Below, piece by piece: positions 1 through 8,904 of a stretch of 64,000 nucleotides of DNA. A program made the translations under genes and the position numbers. Where the stretch lies: positions 1 to 64,000 of the forward strand of contig NZ_JADBEC010000001.1 in the NCBI RefSeq assembly GCF_014873945.1. Direction: 5' to 3'. Positions within the stretch are counted from its first letter, which is position 1. Each line of letters opens with the position of its first letter. A model generated the notes under the pieces. The model was given only the letters and a program-made list of their open reading frames with translations, was not told the origin of the DNA and did not search any database. This DNA is from Rhizobium viscosum. GTDB taxonomy: Bacteria; Pseudomonadota; Alphaproteobacteria; Rhizobiales; Rhizobiaceae.

Positions 1-1
1 C

Positions 2-742
2 ATCAAGTTCGACACGCTCGTTCGCAACGCCGACAAGATGCAGATCTACAAGTACGTCGTTCATCAGGTCGCCAATGCCTATGGCAAGACGGCAACCTTC
101 ATGCCGAAGCCGATCTTCGGCGACAACGGCTCGGGCATGCACGTGCACCAGTCGATCTGGAAGGGCGGCAAGCCGACCTTCGCCGGCGACGAATATGCAG
201 GTCTCTCCGAAACCTGCCTCTACTATATCGGCGGCATCATCAAGCATGCCAAGGCGATCAACGCCTTCACCAACCCGTCGACGAACTCTTACAAGCGTCT
301 CGTCCCGGGTTATGAAGCTCCGGTACTGCTCGCCTATTCCGCCCGCAACCGCTCGGCCTCCTGCCGCATCCCGTTCGGCTCCAACCCGAAGGCCAAGCGC
401 GTCGAAGTCCGCTTCCCGGATCCGACCGCCAACCCCTACCTCGCCTTCGCTGCAATGCTGATGGCAGGCCTCGACGGCATCAAGAACAAGATCCATCCCG
501 GCAAGGCGATGGACAAGGACCTCTACGACCTGCCGCCGAAGGAGCTGAAGAAGATCCCGACCGTTTGCGGTTCTCTGCGCGAAGCGCTCGAAAGCCTGGA
601 CAAGGACCGCAAGTTCCTGACAGCCGGCGGCGTCTTCGACGACGATCAGATCGATGCCTTCATCGAACTGAAGATGGCCGAGGTGATGCGCTTCGAAATG
701 ACGCCGCATCCGGTCGAATACGACATGTACTACTCGGCATAA
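2..742 (+). CDS. glnA: Glutamine synthetase type I, C-terminal part (cut by window start)
   Basis: ATP-dependent ligation of ammonia to glutamate in the cytoplasm, the main entry of ammonium into metabolism. The frame is open from base 2, so 246 residues of a roughly 469-residue protein are seen. The nucleotide/glutamate-binding stretch [13 protein letters not shown] and the conserved NRSASCRIP segment are present. The tyrosine in DKDLYDLPP (codon 524-526) lies 72 residues from the end, matching the adenylylated Tyr of GSI, so control by GlnE is expected. The tail [11 protein letters not shown] is typical of dodecameric GSI. A hairpin terminator follows at once. The upstream partner (usually glnB) lies outside the window. 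Confidence 0.97.
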   Translation: MKFDTLVRNADKMQIYKYVVHQVANAYGKTATFMPKPIFGDNGSGMHVHQSIWKGGKPTFAGDEYAGLSETCLYYIGGIIKHAKAINAFTNPSTNSYKRLVPGYEAPVLLAYSARNRSASCRIPFGSNPKAKRVEVRFPDPTANPYLAFAAMLMAGLDGIKNKIHPGKAMDKDLYDLPPKELKKIPTVCGSLREALESLDKDRKFLTAGGVFDDDQIDAFIELKMAEVMRFEMTPHPVEYDMYYSA

Positions 743-756
743 GACAAAGACTGAGA

Positions 757-780
757 GCCCCGGTTCGCCGGGGCCTTTTC
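757..780 (+). terminator. Rho-independent terminator of glnA
   Basis: Seven-bp GC stem (757-763 with 68-74 of the same 100, i.e. 768-774) closed by a TTCG tetraloop and followed by a T run, 15 bases after the glnA stop. Confidence 0.85.
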
Positions 781-896
781 GATCCGGAGGTCATGAAAGC
801 GATTGAGCAGACATGACAGTCATGTGACGAAATCCCGTAAAAATCTTGATTTGCGGGGGACCGATCACCAAATCAGGTGAGAAAGGAAGTCGTACC

Positions 897-1226
897 ATGA
901 AAGAAAGAGTTGCAAAGTTTAGTATAGGCGAAGTGGTCCGGCACAAGGTTTTTCCGTTTCGCGGCGTCATCTTCGACGTTGATCCGGAGTTCGCGAATAC
1001 GGAAGAATGGTGGAACTCCATTCCCGCGGAAGTCCGCCCAAGCAAGGACCAGCCGTTCTACCATCTGCTTGCCGAAAACGATGACAGCGAATATGTCGCC
1101 TATGTTTCCGAGCAGAACCTGGTGAGCGACGAGAGCGACACGCCACTTCGCAATCCGCAGGTCGAACAGATCTTCGACCGCGGCCCGACGGGCCAGTTCA
1201 AACCCAAGATGAGCTTCGCCCACTAA
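897..1226 (+). CDS. hspQ: Heat shock protein HspQ (YccV / hemimethylated-DNA-binding family)
   Basis: Small cytoplasmic protein of 109 residues; E. coli HspQ is about the same size. In enterobacteria the family is a specificity factor for Lon protease and was first described as binding hemimethylated oriC DNA. Family features seen are the N-terminal KFSIGEVVRHKVFPFRG, the FDVDPEF segment and YHLLAENDDSEYVAYVSEQNL. A TTG start 51 bases upstream is possible, but ATG at 897 sits behind GAAAGGA at proper spacing and gives the family length. It is monocistronic, between the glnA terminator and its own terminator at 1251-1280. Confidence 0.9.
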   Translation: MKERVAKFSIGEVVRHKVFPFRGVIFDVDPEFANTEEWWNSIPAEVRPSKDQPFYHLLAENDDSEYVAYVSEQNLVSDESDTPLRNPQVEQIFDRGPTGQFKPKMSFAH

Positions 1227-1250
1227 GTCGGATCGCATGACCTCCATAAC

Positions 1251-1280
1251 AAGGCCCCGCATGTCGGGGCCTTTTCTTTT
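1251..1280 (+). terminator. Rho-independent terminator of hspQ
   Basis: Perfect 9-bp stem (1251-1259 with 1265-1273), 5-base loop, followed by TTCTTTT. Confidence 0.88.
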
Positions 1281-1283
1281 CTC

Positions 1284-1333
1284 GCATGTCGTTGTCTCAA
1301 AACCGCCGCGCACTTTTGCGCGACATGTTTTAA
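1284..1333. repeat. RIME-like palindromic intergenic repeat, copy 1
   Basis: About 50 bp with outer arms CATGTCG (1285-1291) and CGACATG (1321-1327) and inner CAAAA / TTTTG arms. A second copy, about 88 percent identical by eye, lies at 27291-27341 between unrelated genes. Dispersed short palindromes of this kind are described from Rhizobium as intergenic mosaic elements; that assignment is by resemblance only. Confidence 0.7.
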
Positions 1334-1366
1334 CAACAAAAAACCCGGCCTGAAGCCGGGTTTTTC
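1332..1366 (-). terminator. Terminator of the ialB-like gene
   Basis: Eleven-bp stem (1339-1349 with 1355-1365). On the minus strand it ends in a T-rich run. It lies 22 bases past the stop of the gene at 1388-2059. Confidence 0.85.
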
Positions 1367-1387
1367 GTGAATTTCTGCAAGCCCCGA

Positions 1388-2059
1388 TTACTGGGCCTTG
1401 GCTGCCTTCTGGGCATCTTCCAGCTTCTTGCGGGCTTCTTCAGCCTTCTTCTGCATGCTGTCCTGCAGGCTGCGCTGGCTTTCGGCGAGCTTCGATTCGG
1501 AAACCGGTTCGCCGTCATAGGCGCCCGTGAAGCCTTCGAGCGAAACCTTGATCGGGTTTGCAGCACGGCGGAAGTTGATCGAGGTGAAGACCACGTCGCT
1601 GCCCTTCTTGAGGCTTGCGATCATGGCGTCCGTGAGCGGGATTTCAGCCGTGCACTTGTCGGGCAGGCAAACGGCGTAATCGAGCTTCTGGCCCTTGCCG
1701 CCATCGATCTGCATTGCAATGCCCGGGGGGATCAGGCGTGCGGCGGGAACCGAAACCTGAAGGATCTTGCGGTTGATCTTGCCGGAGACCGAGATCAGGC
1801 CGACAGCCGTAACCAGCTGGCCGCCATTGGCGAGAACCAGGTTCTGAACAACGCAGATGTCGTTGTCTTCCTGCTTGCTGCAGGTCTTGTACCAGCCGAG
1901 GCGCGGTGCACCGACGGCCTGTGCGGGGGCGTCAGCCGACGCTGCCGGAGCTTGAGCGGCTGCGTCCTGTGCGAAGGACGAAACCGGAGCCGAGGCACCG
2001 AAGATCACTGCCATAACGGACAGTGCTGCCCGCATTTTCTTTTCAGACTTGAACATCAT
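1388..2059 (-). CDS. Invasion-associated locus B (IalB) family periplasmic protein
   Basis: A 223-residue exported protein with an N-terminal signal peptide (hydrophobic core about residues 11-28, likely cleavage after SSFA near residue 30), then an Ala/Pro-rich linker and the IalB domain. Two cysteine pairs, TCSKQEDNDIC and CLPDKC, probably form disulfides. The last 40 residues are a charged Lys/Glu/Ala helix, probably a coiled coil. IalB was named for Bartonella erythrocyte invasion, but the family is widespread in Rhizobiales and its biochemical role is not known. Two adjacent ATG codons (2057-2059 and 2054-2056) could start it. It has its own terminator. Confidence 0.88.
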   Translation of the reverse strand: MMFKSEKKMRAALSVMAVIFGASAPVSSFAQDAAAQAPAASADAPAQAVGAPRLGWYKTCSKQEDNDICVVQNLVLANGGQLVTAVGLISVSGKINRKILQVSVPAARLIPPGIAMQIDGGKGQKLDYAVCLPDKCTAEIPLTDAMIASLKKGSDVVFTSINFRRAANPIKVSLEGFTGAYDGEPVSESKLAESQRSLQDSMQKKAEEARKKLEDAQKAAKAQ

Positions 2060-2343
2060 AACGAATTCCGTCTCCTGATATCCGTTGCGGGGCTACGTTC
2101 GGCCGCCCCAACCACCGGGTCGTTCGGCACTCCACCTCTTAAAAAATTAAGGCAAATGCATGACCCCAAAACTTCGGGTCACGTGTTACATCGCGCTGTT
2201 GAAGATATCCAGCATTTCTTTGGCAATTTCGCGGGCATTTTGGCACATAGGTAAAGAAAACAGCGGGTGCGGTTGGAATTGAGCGCTCCCATGTTACCCT
2301 GCCGGCGAATCGTGCCCGTCGCCACGCATCAAGGAATTTCAGA

Positions 2344-4146
2344 ATGCTTCGGATCGCCCTTCTCGCCGCTTTCACGCTGATCAGTGGCGCCGCTGCCGCG
2401 GAGCCCGTGCATGGAATTGCCATGCACGGTGCGCCGGCGCTGCCTGCCGACTACAAGCACTTCCCTTACGTCAATCCCGACGTGAAGAAGGGCGGGAAAA
2501 TCACCTATGGCGTGGTCGGCACTTTCGACAGCCTAAATCCCTTTATCCTGAAAAGCATGCGCACAACGGCGCGCGGCATGTGGGATCCGCAATTCGGCAA
2601 CCTCGTCTACGAATCCATGCTGCAGCGTTCGAGCGACGAGCCCTTCACACTCTACGGCCTGCTGGCGGAAACGGTGGAATGGGATGAAGACCGCACCTTC
2701 ATCCAGTTCAATCTCAATCCGAAAGCCAAGTGGTCGGACGGGCAGCCGGTCACGCCCGAAGACGTGATCTTTTCCTTCGAATTGTTGCGCGACAAAGGGC
2801 GCGTGCCCTTCTCCACCCGTCTCAATCTCGTTTCGAAGATGGAAAAGGTCGGCGACCACAGCGTACGCTTCACCTTCAACGACAAGGCAGACCGTGAAAC
2901 GCCGATGATCTTCGGCCTGTTTCCGATCCTGCCGAAACATGCGATCGACCTTGATAGTTTCGACCGCAGCACGCTCACGCCGCCCATCGGCTCCGGTCCC
3001 TACAAGATCAAGAGCCTGAAGCCGGGCGAAAGCATCACCTACGAGCGCGACCCGAACTATTGGGGCAAGGATATTCCGGCCAAGGTCGGCATGGACAATT
3101 ACGACCAACTCACCGTGCAGTATTTCCTGCAGGATACGACGCTTTTCGAGGCCTTCAAGAAAGGCGACGTCGACATCTACCTGGAAGGCAATCCGGGGCA
3201 TTGGGCCAATGCCTATGATTTCCCGGCCGCAACGTCGGGCGCAGTCGTGAAGGATGTGTTCAAGCCAAAACTGCCGAGCGGCATGCTCGGTTTCGTCTTC
3301 AACACGCGGCGGCCGATCTTTAGCGATATCAAGATACGCGAGGGCCTGTCGCTGGTCTTCGATTTCGAATGGGCCAACAAGAACCTCTATTCGGGCGCTT
3401 ACAAGCGCACGCAAAGCTTCTGGCAGAATTCCGATCTCTCGAGTTTCGGGGTACCGGCCGATCCGCGTGAACTGGCGCTGCTCGGACCGATCAAGGACCA
3501 GATCGACCCCGCCATCCTTGACGGCAGCTACAAGCTGCCGGTGACCGATGGCTCGGGACGCGACCGCAAGGTGCTGAAGCAGGCCGTCGACTTCCTGAAA
3601 CAGGGGGGCTACACGATCCAGGGCGGCAAGATGGCGGATGCGAGCGGCAAGCAGCTTGCCTTCGAGATCATGACGCAAAATCCCGATCAGGAAAAACTCG
3701 CCGTCGCCTACCAGCGTTCGCTGCAGACGATCGGCGTCGCCGCATCGATCCGCACCGTCGACGATTCGCAGTATCAGAGCCGCACGAACAGCTTCGACTA
3801 CGACATGATCATGAAGGCCTATACCTCGTCGCTGTCACCCGGTAACGAACAGCTTGGCCGCTGGTCGTCGGCGGCGCGCACGCGTGAAGGGACGGACAGT
3901 TTTGCCGGGGCCAACGACCCCAATCTCGATACGCTGATCGATCATCTGCTGCGCTCGCGCTCGACAGAGGATTTCACGGCGTCCGTCCGCTCCTATGACC
4001 GGCTGCTGCTCTCCAATCACTATGTGCTGCCGCTCTACCATATCGATCAGCAATGGGTTGCCCGCAACAAGCGCATCGGTCATCCGGATGCGGTGCCGCT
4101 CTATGGCTATCAATTGCAGACGTGGTGGGATACGAGCGCGCAATAA
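2344..4146 (+). CDS. Periplasmic solute-binding protein, peptide/opine type (SBP family 5, YejA-like)
   Basis: A 600-residue binding protein of the DppA/OppA family, closest in size and N-terminal sequence to YejA-type members. A signal peptide is visible (hydrophobic residues 2-19, AAAA before EPVHG). Family landmarks include KGGKITYG, FDSLNPF, WSDGQPVTPEDVIFSFE and the GSGPYKI motif. It would capture a peptide or similar ligand for an ABC permease, but no permease or ATPase gene is next to it, so it either serves a transporter encoded elsewhere or acts as an orphan. The gene downstream is a separate DsbA-like protein 126 bases away. Confidence 0.9.
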   Translation: MLRIALLAAFTLISGAAAAEPVHGIAMHGAPALPADYKHFPYVNPDVKKGGKITYGVVGTFDSLNPFILKSMRTTARGMWDPQFGNLVYESMLQRSSDEPFTLYGLLAETVEWDEDRTFIQFNLNPKAKWSDGQPVTPEDVIFSFELLRDKGRVPFSTRLNLVSKMEKVGDHSVRFTFNDKADRETPMIFGLFPILPKHAIDLDSFDRSTLTPPIGSGPYKIKSLKPGESITYERDPNYWGKDIPAKVGMDNYDQLTVQYFLQDTTLFEAFKKGDVDIYLEGNPGHWANAYDFPAATSGAVVKDVFKPKLPSGMLGFVFNTRRPIFSDIKIREGLSLVFDFEWANKNLYSGAYKRTQSFWQNSDLSSFGVPADPRELALLGPIKDQIDPAILDGSYKLPVTDGSGRDRKVLKQAVDFLKQGGYTIQGGKMADASGKQLAFEIMTQNPDQEKLAVAYQRSLQTIGVAASIRTVDDSQYQSRTNSFDYDMIMKAYTSSLSPGNEQLGRWSSAARTREGTDSFAGANDPNLDTLIDHLLRSRSTEDFTASVRSYDRLLLSNHYVLPLYHIDQQWVARNKRIGHPDAVPLYGYQLQTWWDTSAQ

Positions 4147-4272
4147 TCACATCATCGAGCGTGGCGCTCTATTTCCTTTCTCTTGCCTCGGCCTTCCTCT
4201 AAAGATCGTCGAAAACATCTTCTATGCGATCGAGCCAACCGTCACTGAGGGATGGCAGAATAAGGAATCAGA

Positions 4273-4944
4273 ATGGAACGCATCACCATCGACGTTGTCT
4301 CCGATGTCGTCTGTCCCTGGTGCTATCTCGGCAAGGCGCGGCTGGAGTTGGCGATCGCCGAGGTGCAGGATGAAATCGGCGTCGATATCAACTGGCGCCC
4401 CTATCGCCTCAACCCGGATTATCCGCCCGAAGGCGTCGACCAGAAGAAGATGCTGGAGCAGAAACTCGGTGGCTCCGAACGCGTCGCCGAGGCGCACAAG
4501 ATGCTGACCAACTACGGCCGTGAAGTCGGCATCAACTTCAATTTCGAAGCCATCAAGATTGGGCCGAACACACTCGACGCGCACCGCCTGATCCACTGGG
4601 CCGTCGTCGAGGACCGGCAGAAGCAGGAGGCCGTGGTCGCGGCGCTGTTCAAGGCCAATTTCGAGGAAGGCCGCAATGTCGGCGATCATGAAGTGCTACT
4701 CGACATCGCCGAGGAGGCAGGCCTGCAGCGCTCCGTTATTGCTGCCCTGCTCGCTTCCGATGCGGACAGCAGCGTTATTCTCTCGGAAATCGACGCAGCG
4801 CAGCGCATGGGTGTCAACGGCGTGCCGTTCTTCATCTTCGACCAGCAGTATGCCGTAAGTGGCGCACAAACGCCCGACGTGTTGGCGGGAGCGCTACGCG
4901 AAATCGCCAAGGCAAAGTCCGAAGCGCGCGCCGGGATGAACTGA
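4273..4944 (+). CDS. DsbA-family thiol oxidoreductase (FrnE-like)
   Basis: A 223-residue DsbA-like protein with the redox motif CPWC at residues 14-17, directly after the first beta strand. It has no signal peptide, so it is cytoplasmic, as expected of the FrnE / HCCA-isomerase-like branch. Supporting landmarks are the conserved INWRPYRLNPDYP segment, NTLDAHRLIHWA and the cis-Pro region GVNGVPFFIFD followed by AVSGAQ. FrnE relatives are linked to oxidative stress tolerance; the substrate here cannot be told. An SD-like AAGGAA lies 8 bases before the ATG. A strong terminator follows at 4976. Confidence 0.88.
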   Translation: MERITIDVVSDVVCPWCYLGKARLELAIAEVQDEIGVDINWRPYRLNPDYPPEGVDQKKMLEQKLGGSERVAEAHKMLTNYGREVGINFNFEAIKIGPNTLDAHRLIHWAVVEDRQKQEAVVAALFKANFEEGRNVGDHEVLLDIAEEAGLQRSVIAALLASDADSSVILSEIDAAQRMGVNGVPFFIFDQQYAVSGAQTPDVLAGALREIAKAKSEARAGMN

Positions 4945-4975
4945 CTCCGACGATCGGCGATAAAGGACGAGAGTG

Positions 4976-5010
4976 AGGGCAGTCCGGTTTGACCGGGCTG
5001 CCCTTAATTT
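4976..5010 (+). terminator. Terminator of the DsbA-like gene, reaching the mfd stop codon
   Basis: Thirteen-bp stem (4976-4988 with 4992-5004, one G-T pair) followed by TAATTTTT on the plus strand. The 3' arm abuts the mfd stop codon at 5004-5006, so the two convergent genes share the element. Confidence 0.8.
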
Positions 5011-8000
5011 TTGGCCAGTTCCGCAAGCTGCGTCATGATGACGGCTGCACCCTGCAGGCGCTTTTCGGGGGTCGGCAGATCGCGGGTCAGGAAGAGGCTG
5101 TGGTCAGAACGGATCTTCGCCATCGCGCCCTGCTTGCCGATATAACCGACGAGATTGGCCGGGTTCGGGAATTCCTTGTTGCGGAACTGTACGACGACGC
5201 CCTTGGGGCCGGCATCGAGCTTCTCGACATTGGCCGTGCGGCAGAGCGACTTGATATAGACGATCTTCAGCAGGTGTTGGACCTCCACCGGCATCGGGCC
5301 GAAGCGGTCGATCATCTCGGCACCGAAGCCATCGATCTCCTTGAGATCGGTGAGTTCGCCGAGGCGGCGGTAAAGCGCCATGCGCAGGTGCAGGTCGGGC
5401 ACGTAACCTTCCGGGATCATCACGGTCGTACCGACGGATATCTGCGGCGACCAGCCGCTATCCTGGATCTCGTCGACACCCTTCACCTCGGCGACCGCCT
5501 CTTCCAGCATCTGCTGGTAAAGCTCGAAACCGACTTCCTTGATATGGCCGGACTGCTCCTCGCCGAGCAAGTTGCCGGCGCCGCGTATATCGAGGTCATG
5601 GCTTGCAAGCTGGAAGCCTGCGCCGAGCGTATCCAGCGACTGCAGCACCTTGAGGCGGCGCTCGGCCGTTGCGGTCAGAACCTTGTTGACCGGCAGCGTG
5701 AAGAGCGCGAAAGCGCGCACCTTCGAGCGGCCGACACGGCCGCGCAACTGGTAGAGCTGGGCGAGGCCGAACATATCGGCGCGATGGACGATCAATGTAT
5801 TGGCCGTCGGCACGTCGAGGCCGGATTCGACGATGGTGGTCGAGAGCAGCACATCGTAACGGCCTTCGTAGAAGGCATTCATGATGTCCTCCAGTTCGCC
5901 GGCCGGCATCTGACCGTGGGCCACGGCAACCTTCAGTTCAGGCACGTCGGACTGCAGGAAGGCGTGGACATCCTCCAGATCGGCAAGGCGCGGGCAGACA
6001 TAGAAGCTCTGGCCGCCGCGATAGTGCTCGCGCATCAGTGTCTCGCGGATGACGAGGCTGTCGAAGGGCGAAATGAAGGTGCGCACCGCCATACGGTCGA
6101 CCGGCGGCGTGGTGATGAGCGAAAGCTCGCGTACCCCGGTCATGGCGAGCTGCAGCGTACGCGGGATCGGCGTTGCCGAAAGCGTCAGCACGTGTACGTC
6201 GCTCTTCAGCTCCTTCAGCCGCTCCTTGTGCTTGACACCAAAATGCTGCTCTTCGTCGATGATCAACAGACCGAGATTGGCGAAGCTGATGCCGGCGCCG
6301 AGCAGCGCATGGGTGCCGACGACGATGTCGGTCTTGCCGTCGGCCACCTCCTTCTTGGTGAGCGCCAGCTCCTTGGAGCCGACGAGGCGCGAGGCCTGCT
6401 GGATGCGGATCGGCAGACCACGGAACCGCTCGGAGAAAGTCTTGAAATGTTGACGGGAGAGCAGCGTCGTCGGCACGACGACGGCGACCTGCACGCCGTT
6501 CATCGCAGCGACGAAGGCGGCGCGCAGCGCCACTTCCGTCTTGCCGAAGCCGACGTCGCCGCAGACCAAGCGATCCATCGGGCGGCCGGCGCCGAGATCT
6601 CCGCGCACGGCCTCGATGGCGTTTTCCTGATCTTCCGTTTCATCATAGGGGAAACGGGCGGCGAACTCGTCATAGAGCCCTTCCGGCGTCGTCAGCACGG
6701 GCGCGTGGCGCGTCAGGCGCTCGGCGGCGATGCGGATCAGCGCGTCGGCCATATCCAAGAGGCGACGCTTGAGCTTGGCCTTGCGCATCTGCCATGCGCC
6801 GCCGCCGAGCTTGTCGAGCTGTACTTCCGTGCCCTCGCCACCGAAGCGTGACAAGAGATCGATGTTTTCGACCGGCAGGAAGAGTTTTGCCTCATCAGCA
6901 TATTGCAGCTCGAGACAAGCATGCGGCGCACCGGCCGCCTCGATAGTGCGAAGGCCGACGAAACGGCCGATGCCATGTTCGGCGTGGACGACGATCGATC
7001 CTTCGTCCAGCCCGGCGACTTCGGAGATGAAGTCTGCCGCACGCTTCCTGCGGCGGGAGCGGCGCACCATACGGTCGCCGAGAATATCCTGCTCGCCGAT
7101 GACGATGAGATCACCGGTCTCGAAACCGGATTCGAGGCTGAGAACGGCTGCTGCCGCCTCACCCTTCGCAAGGCCGGAGACATCCTTCAGCGTCGTAATC
7201 GGCTTCACGCGTTCGAGGCCGTGTTCGTTCAGCACCTGCAGCAGGCGTTCGAGCGAACCCTCGGTCCAGGCGGTGATGATGATCTTCGCACCGCCGGCGC
7301 GTTTGTCGGCAATGTGCTTGACGACGACGTCGAAAACATTGACGCGCTCGGATTCACCGCCACCTTCGGCATTGGAACGCGCCCAGCGCTGGCCCTGGCG
7401 CGCATCGAGATTGACAACGCGGCGCGCCTCGCCTTCGTGCTCGTTGAAGGGCGACACACGGATGGCGTTTATCGCATCGAGCGTGCGCACGAAGGTCTTG
7501 CTGTCGAGGTACAGCTGCCCAGGCGAGACTGGCTTATAGGGCGTGCCCTGGGCCATCTGGCCTTTGCCCGGCTGGCCGGAATTCAGGCGTGCGTCATAAT
7601 AGTCGTAAACGAGCTTGGACCGTTCTTCGGCCGCCTCACGCACCGTGTGATCGGTGACGATGCGGAAACCGGAGAGGTAATCAAACACCGTATCCAGCTT
7701 CTCGTAGAAAAGCGGCAGCCAGTGCTCCATGCCGGGATAGCGGCGGCCCTCCGATACGGCGAGGTAGAGCGCGTCGTCGCGCGTGGCGGCGCCGAAGGTG
7801 GAGAGGTAGTTCTTGCGGAAACGGCTGATCGTATCCGGCGTCAGCGTCACTTCGCTCATCGGATTGAGATCGAGGGAACGCACCTGGCCGATCGTGCGCT
7901 GGCTGGCCGGATCGAAGCTGCGGATGCTCTCCAGCGTATCGCCGAAGAAATCCAGGCGAACCGGTTCTTCCGAACCGGGCACGAAGACATCGAGGATGCC

Positions 8001-8510
8001 GCCGCGCACGGCATATTCGCCGACCTCGCGCACGGTTGCCACACGCTCGAAGCCGTTGCGCTCCAACCGACCGGCAATATCCTCCATGCGCACCTGGTTG
8101 CCAGGGCGCGCCGAGAAGGTCAGGCTTTCGATGATGTCCTGCGGTGCCACTTTCTGCAGCATCGCATTGGCCGTCACCAACACGATTGCCGCATGCGGCT
8201 TCTTGCGATGGGCGATCAGGCCCGAGAGCGCTGCCAGACGGCGTGCCGAGGTATCGGCGCTCGGCGAGACACGGTCATAGGGAAGACAATCCCAGGCTGG
8301 CAGTGTCAGGACCGGGATATCGGGCGCGACGAAGCCCAGCATCTGCTCCAGGTCGGCCATGCGATGACCGTCCGACAGCACATAGGCAACGGGTTCGCCG
8401 TTGCGGGCGAGCTCCGCAAGCAGCAGCGGTTCCATGCCCGCAGGCACGTTGCCGATCGTCAGCGGCTCCGCGGCGGCTGCAAGCTTCTTGGCGTCAAAAC
8501 CAGGGATCAT
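5004..8510 (-). CDS. mfd: Transcription-repair coupling factor Mfd
   Basis: A 1168-residue superfamily 2 translocase that removes RNA polymerase stalled at lesions and recruits UvrA (E. coli Mfd has 1148). The N-terminal UvrB-homology module is followed by the RNAP-interacting domain (HAEHGIGRFVGL and ELQYADEAKLFLPVENIDLLSRF). The RecG-like motor follows, with Walker A GDVGFGKTE near residue 652, DEEQHFG near 752, LSATPIPRTLQLAM, and QLRGRVGRS. The C-terminal UvrA-inhibitory domain is present. The start ATG overlaps the stop of sdhE by four bases (ATGA), so the two are translationally coupled. Confidence 0.98.
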   Translation of the reverse strand: MIPGFDAKKLAAAAEPLTIGNVPAGMEPLLLAELARNGEPVAYVLSDGHRMADLEQMLGFVAPDIPVLTLPAWDCLPYDRVSPSADTSARRLAALSGLIAHRKKPHAAIVLVTANAMLQKVAPQDIIESLTFSARPGNQVRMEDIAGRLERNGFERVATVREVGEYAVRGGILDVFVPGSEEPVRLDFFGDTLESIRSFDPASQRTIGQVRSLDLNPMSEVTLTPDTISRFRKNYLSTFGAATRDDALYLAVSEGRRYPGMEHWLPLFYEKLDTVFDYLSGFRIVTDHTVREAAEERSKLVYDYYDARLNSGQPGKGQMAQGTPYKPVSPGQLYLDSKTFVRTLDAINAIRVSPFNEHEGEARRVVNLDARQGQRWARSNAEGGGESERVNVFDVVVKHIADKRAGGAKIIITAWTEGSLERLLQVLNEHGLERVKPITTLKDVSGLAKGEAAAAVLSLESGFETGDLIVIGEQDILGDRMVRRSRRRKRAADFISEVAGLDEGSIVVHAEHGIGRFVGLRTIEAAGAPHACLELQYADEAKLFLPVENIDLLSRFGGEGTEVQLDKLGGGAWQMRKAKLKRRLLDMADALIRIAAERLTRHAPVLTTPEGLYDEFAARFPYDETEDQENAIEAVRGDLGAGRPMDRLVCGDVGFGKTEVALRAAFVAAMNGVQVAVVVPTTLLSRQHFKTFSERFRGLPIRIQQASRLVGSKELALTKKEVADGKTDIVVGTHALLGAGISFANLGLLIIDEEQHFGVKHKERLKELKSDVHVLTLSATPIPRTLQLAMTGVRELSLITTPPVDRMAVRTFISPFDSLVIRETLMREHYRGGQSFYVCPRLADLEDVHAFLQSDVPELKVAVAHGQMPAGELEDIMNAFYEGRYDVLLSTTIVESGLDVPTANTLIVHRADMFGLAQLYQLRGRVGRSKVRAFALFTLPVNKVLTATAERRLKVLQSLDTLGAGFQLASHDLDIRGAGNLLGEEQSGHIKEVGFELYQQMLEEAVAEVKGVDEIQDSGWSPQISVGTTVMIPEGYVPDLHLRMALYRRLGELTDLKEIDGFGAEMIDRFGPMPVEVQHLLKIVYIKSLCRTANVEKLDAGPKGVVVQFRNKEFPNPANLVGYIGKQGAMAKIRSDHSLFLTRDLPTPEKRLQGAAVIMTQLAELAKN

Positions 8511-8809
8511 TCAGGTATCCGGGGCGTGTCAAAATCGGGCTTATAGGCGGCGATGCGGGCAAACATGGGCGTCTGTAAGTGCTCGGGCGTCGGCCAGGTT
8601 CCCATGATCCAGCGCACGAGATCATTGTCCTCCTCGGCCATGATCGTCTCGAACTCGTCGAGCTCGGCTTCGCTCATGGTGGGAAGTTCGTTTTCAGCGA
8701 ACTGGCCGAAGACAAGATCCATCTCTCTGATACCGCGATGCCAGCAACGGAAAAGAATCCGGCGGCGGCGCGGGTCAAGACCGGCGCTCGTGAGCGTTAC
8801 ACCTGTCAT
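8507..8809 (-). CDS. sdhE: Succinate dehydrogenase flavinylation factor SdhE (SDHAF2 family)
   Basis: A 100-residue cytoplasmic protein that helps attach FAD covalently to SdhA. The family motif RGIRE (RGxxE) within RCWHRGIREMD is present, followed by the acidic helical segment ELDEFETIMAEEDNDLVRWIMG. ATG at 8809 is preferred because AAGGTG lies 8 bases upstream; an in-frame GTG at 8818 would give 103 residues but puts the ribosome-binding site too close. Its stop overlaps the mfd start. This sdhE-mfd pairing with divergent recG is common in Rhizobiaceae. Confidence 0.92.
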   Translation of the reverse strand: MTGVTLTSAGLDPRRRRILFRCWHRGIREMDLVFGQFAENELPTMSEAELDEFETIMAEEDNDLVRWIMGTWPTPEHLQTPMFARIAAYKPDFDTPRIPE

Positions 8810-8904
8810 GGCATTCACCTTCTTTGTTGATGCGCCTCTATAGACCGTCGAAAGCGGCTTGTCAGCCTTGCCAAGGCCCTATTGTTCATCGCATTTTGGC
8901 GCCC

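Noticed and set aside
4989..6851. 620-codon open frame on the plus strand opposite mfd
   Set aside because: It lies antisense to clear mfd coding sequence and its translation has no recognisable domains; long antisense frames are common in GC-rich DNA.
6903..8546. 547-codon open frame antisense to the 5' half of mfd
   Set aside because: Shadow frame with no family features and no ribosome-binding site of note.
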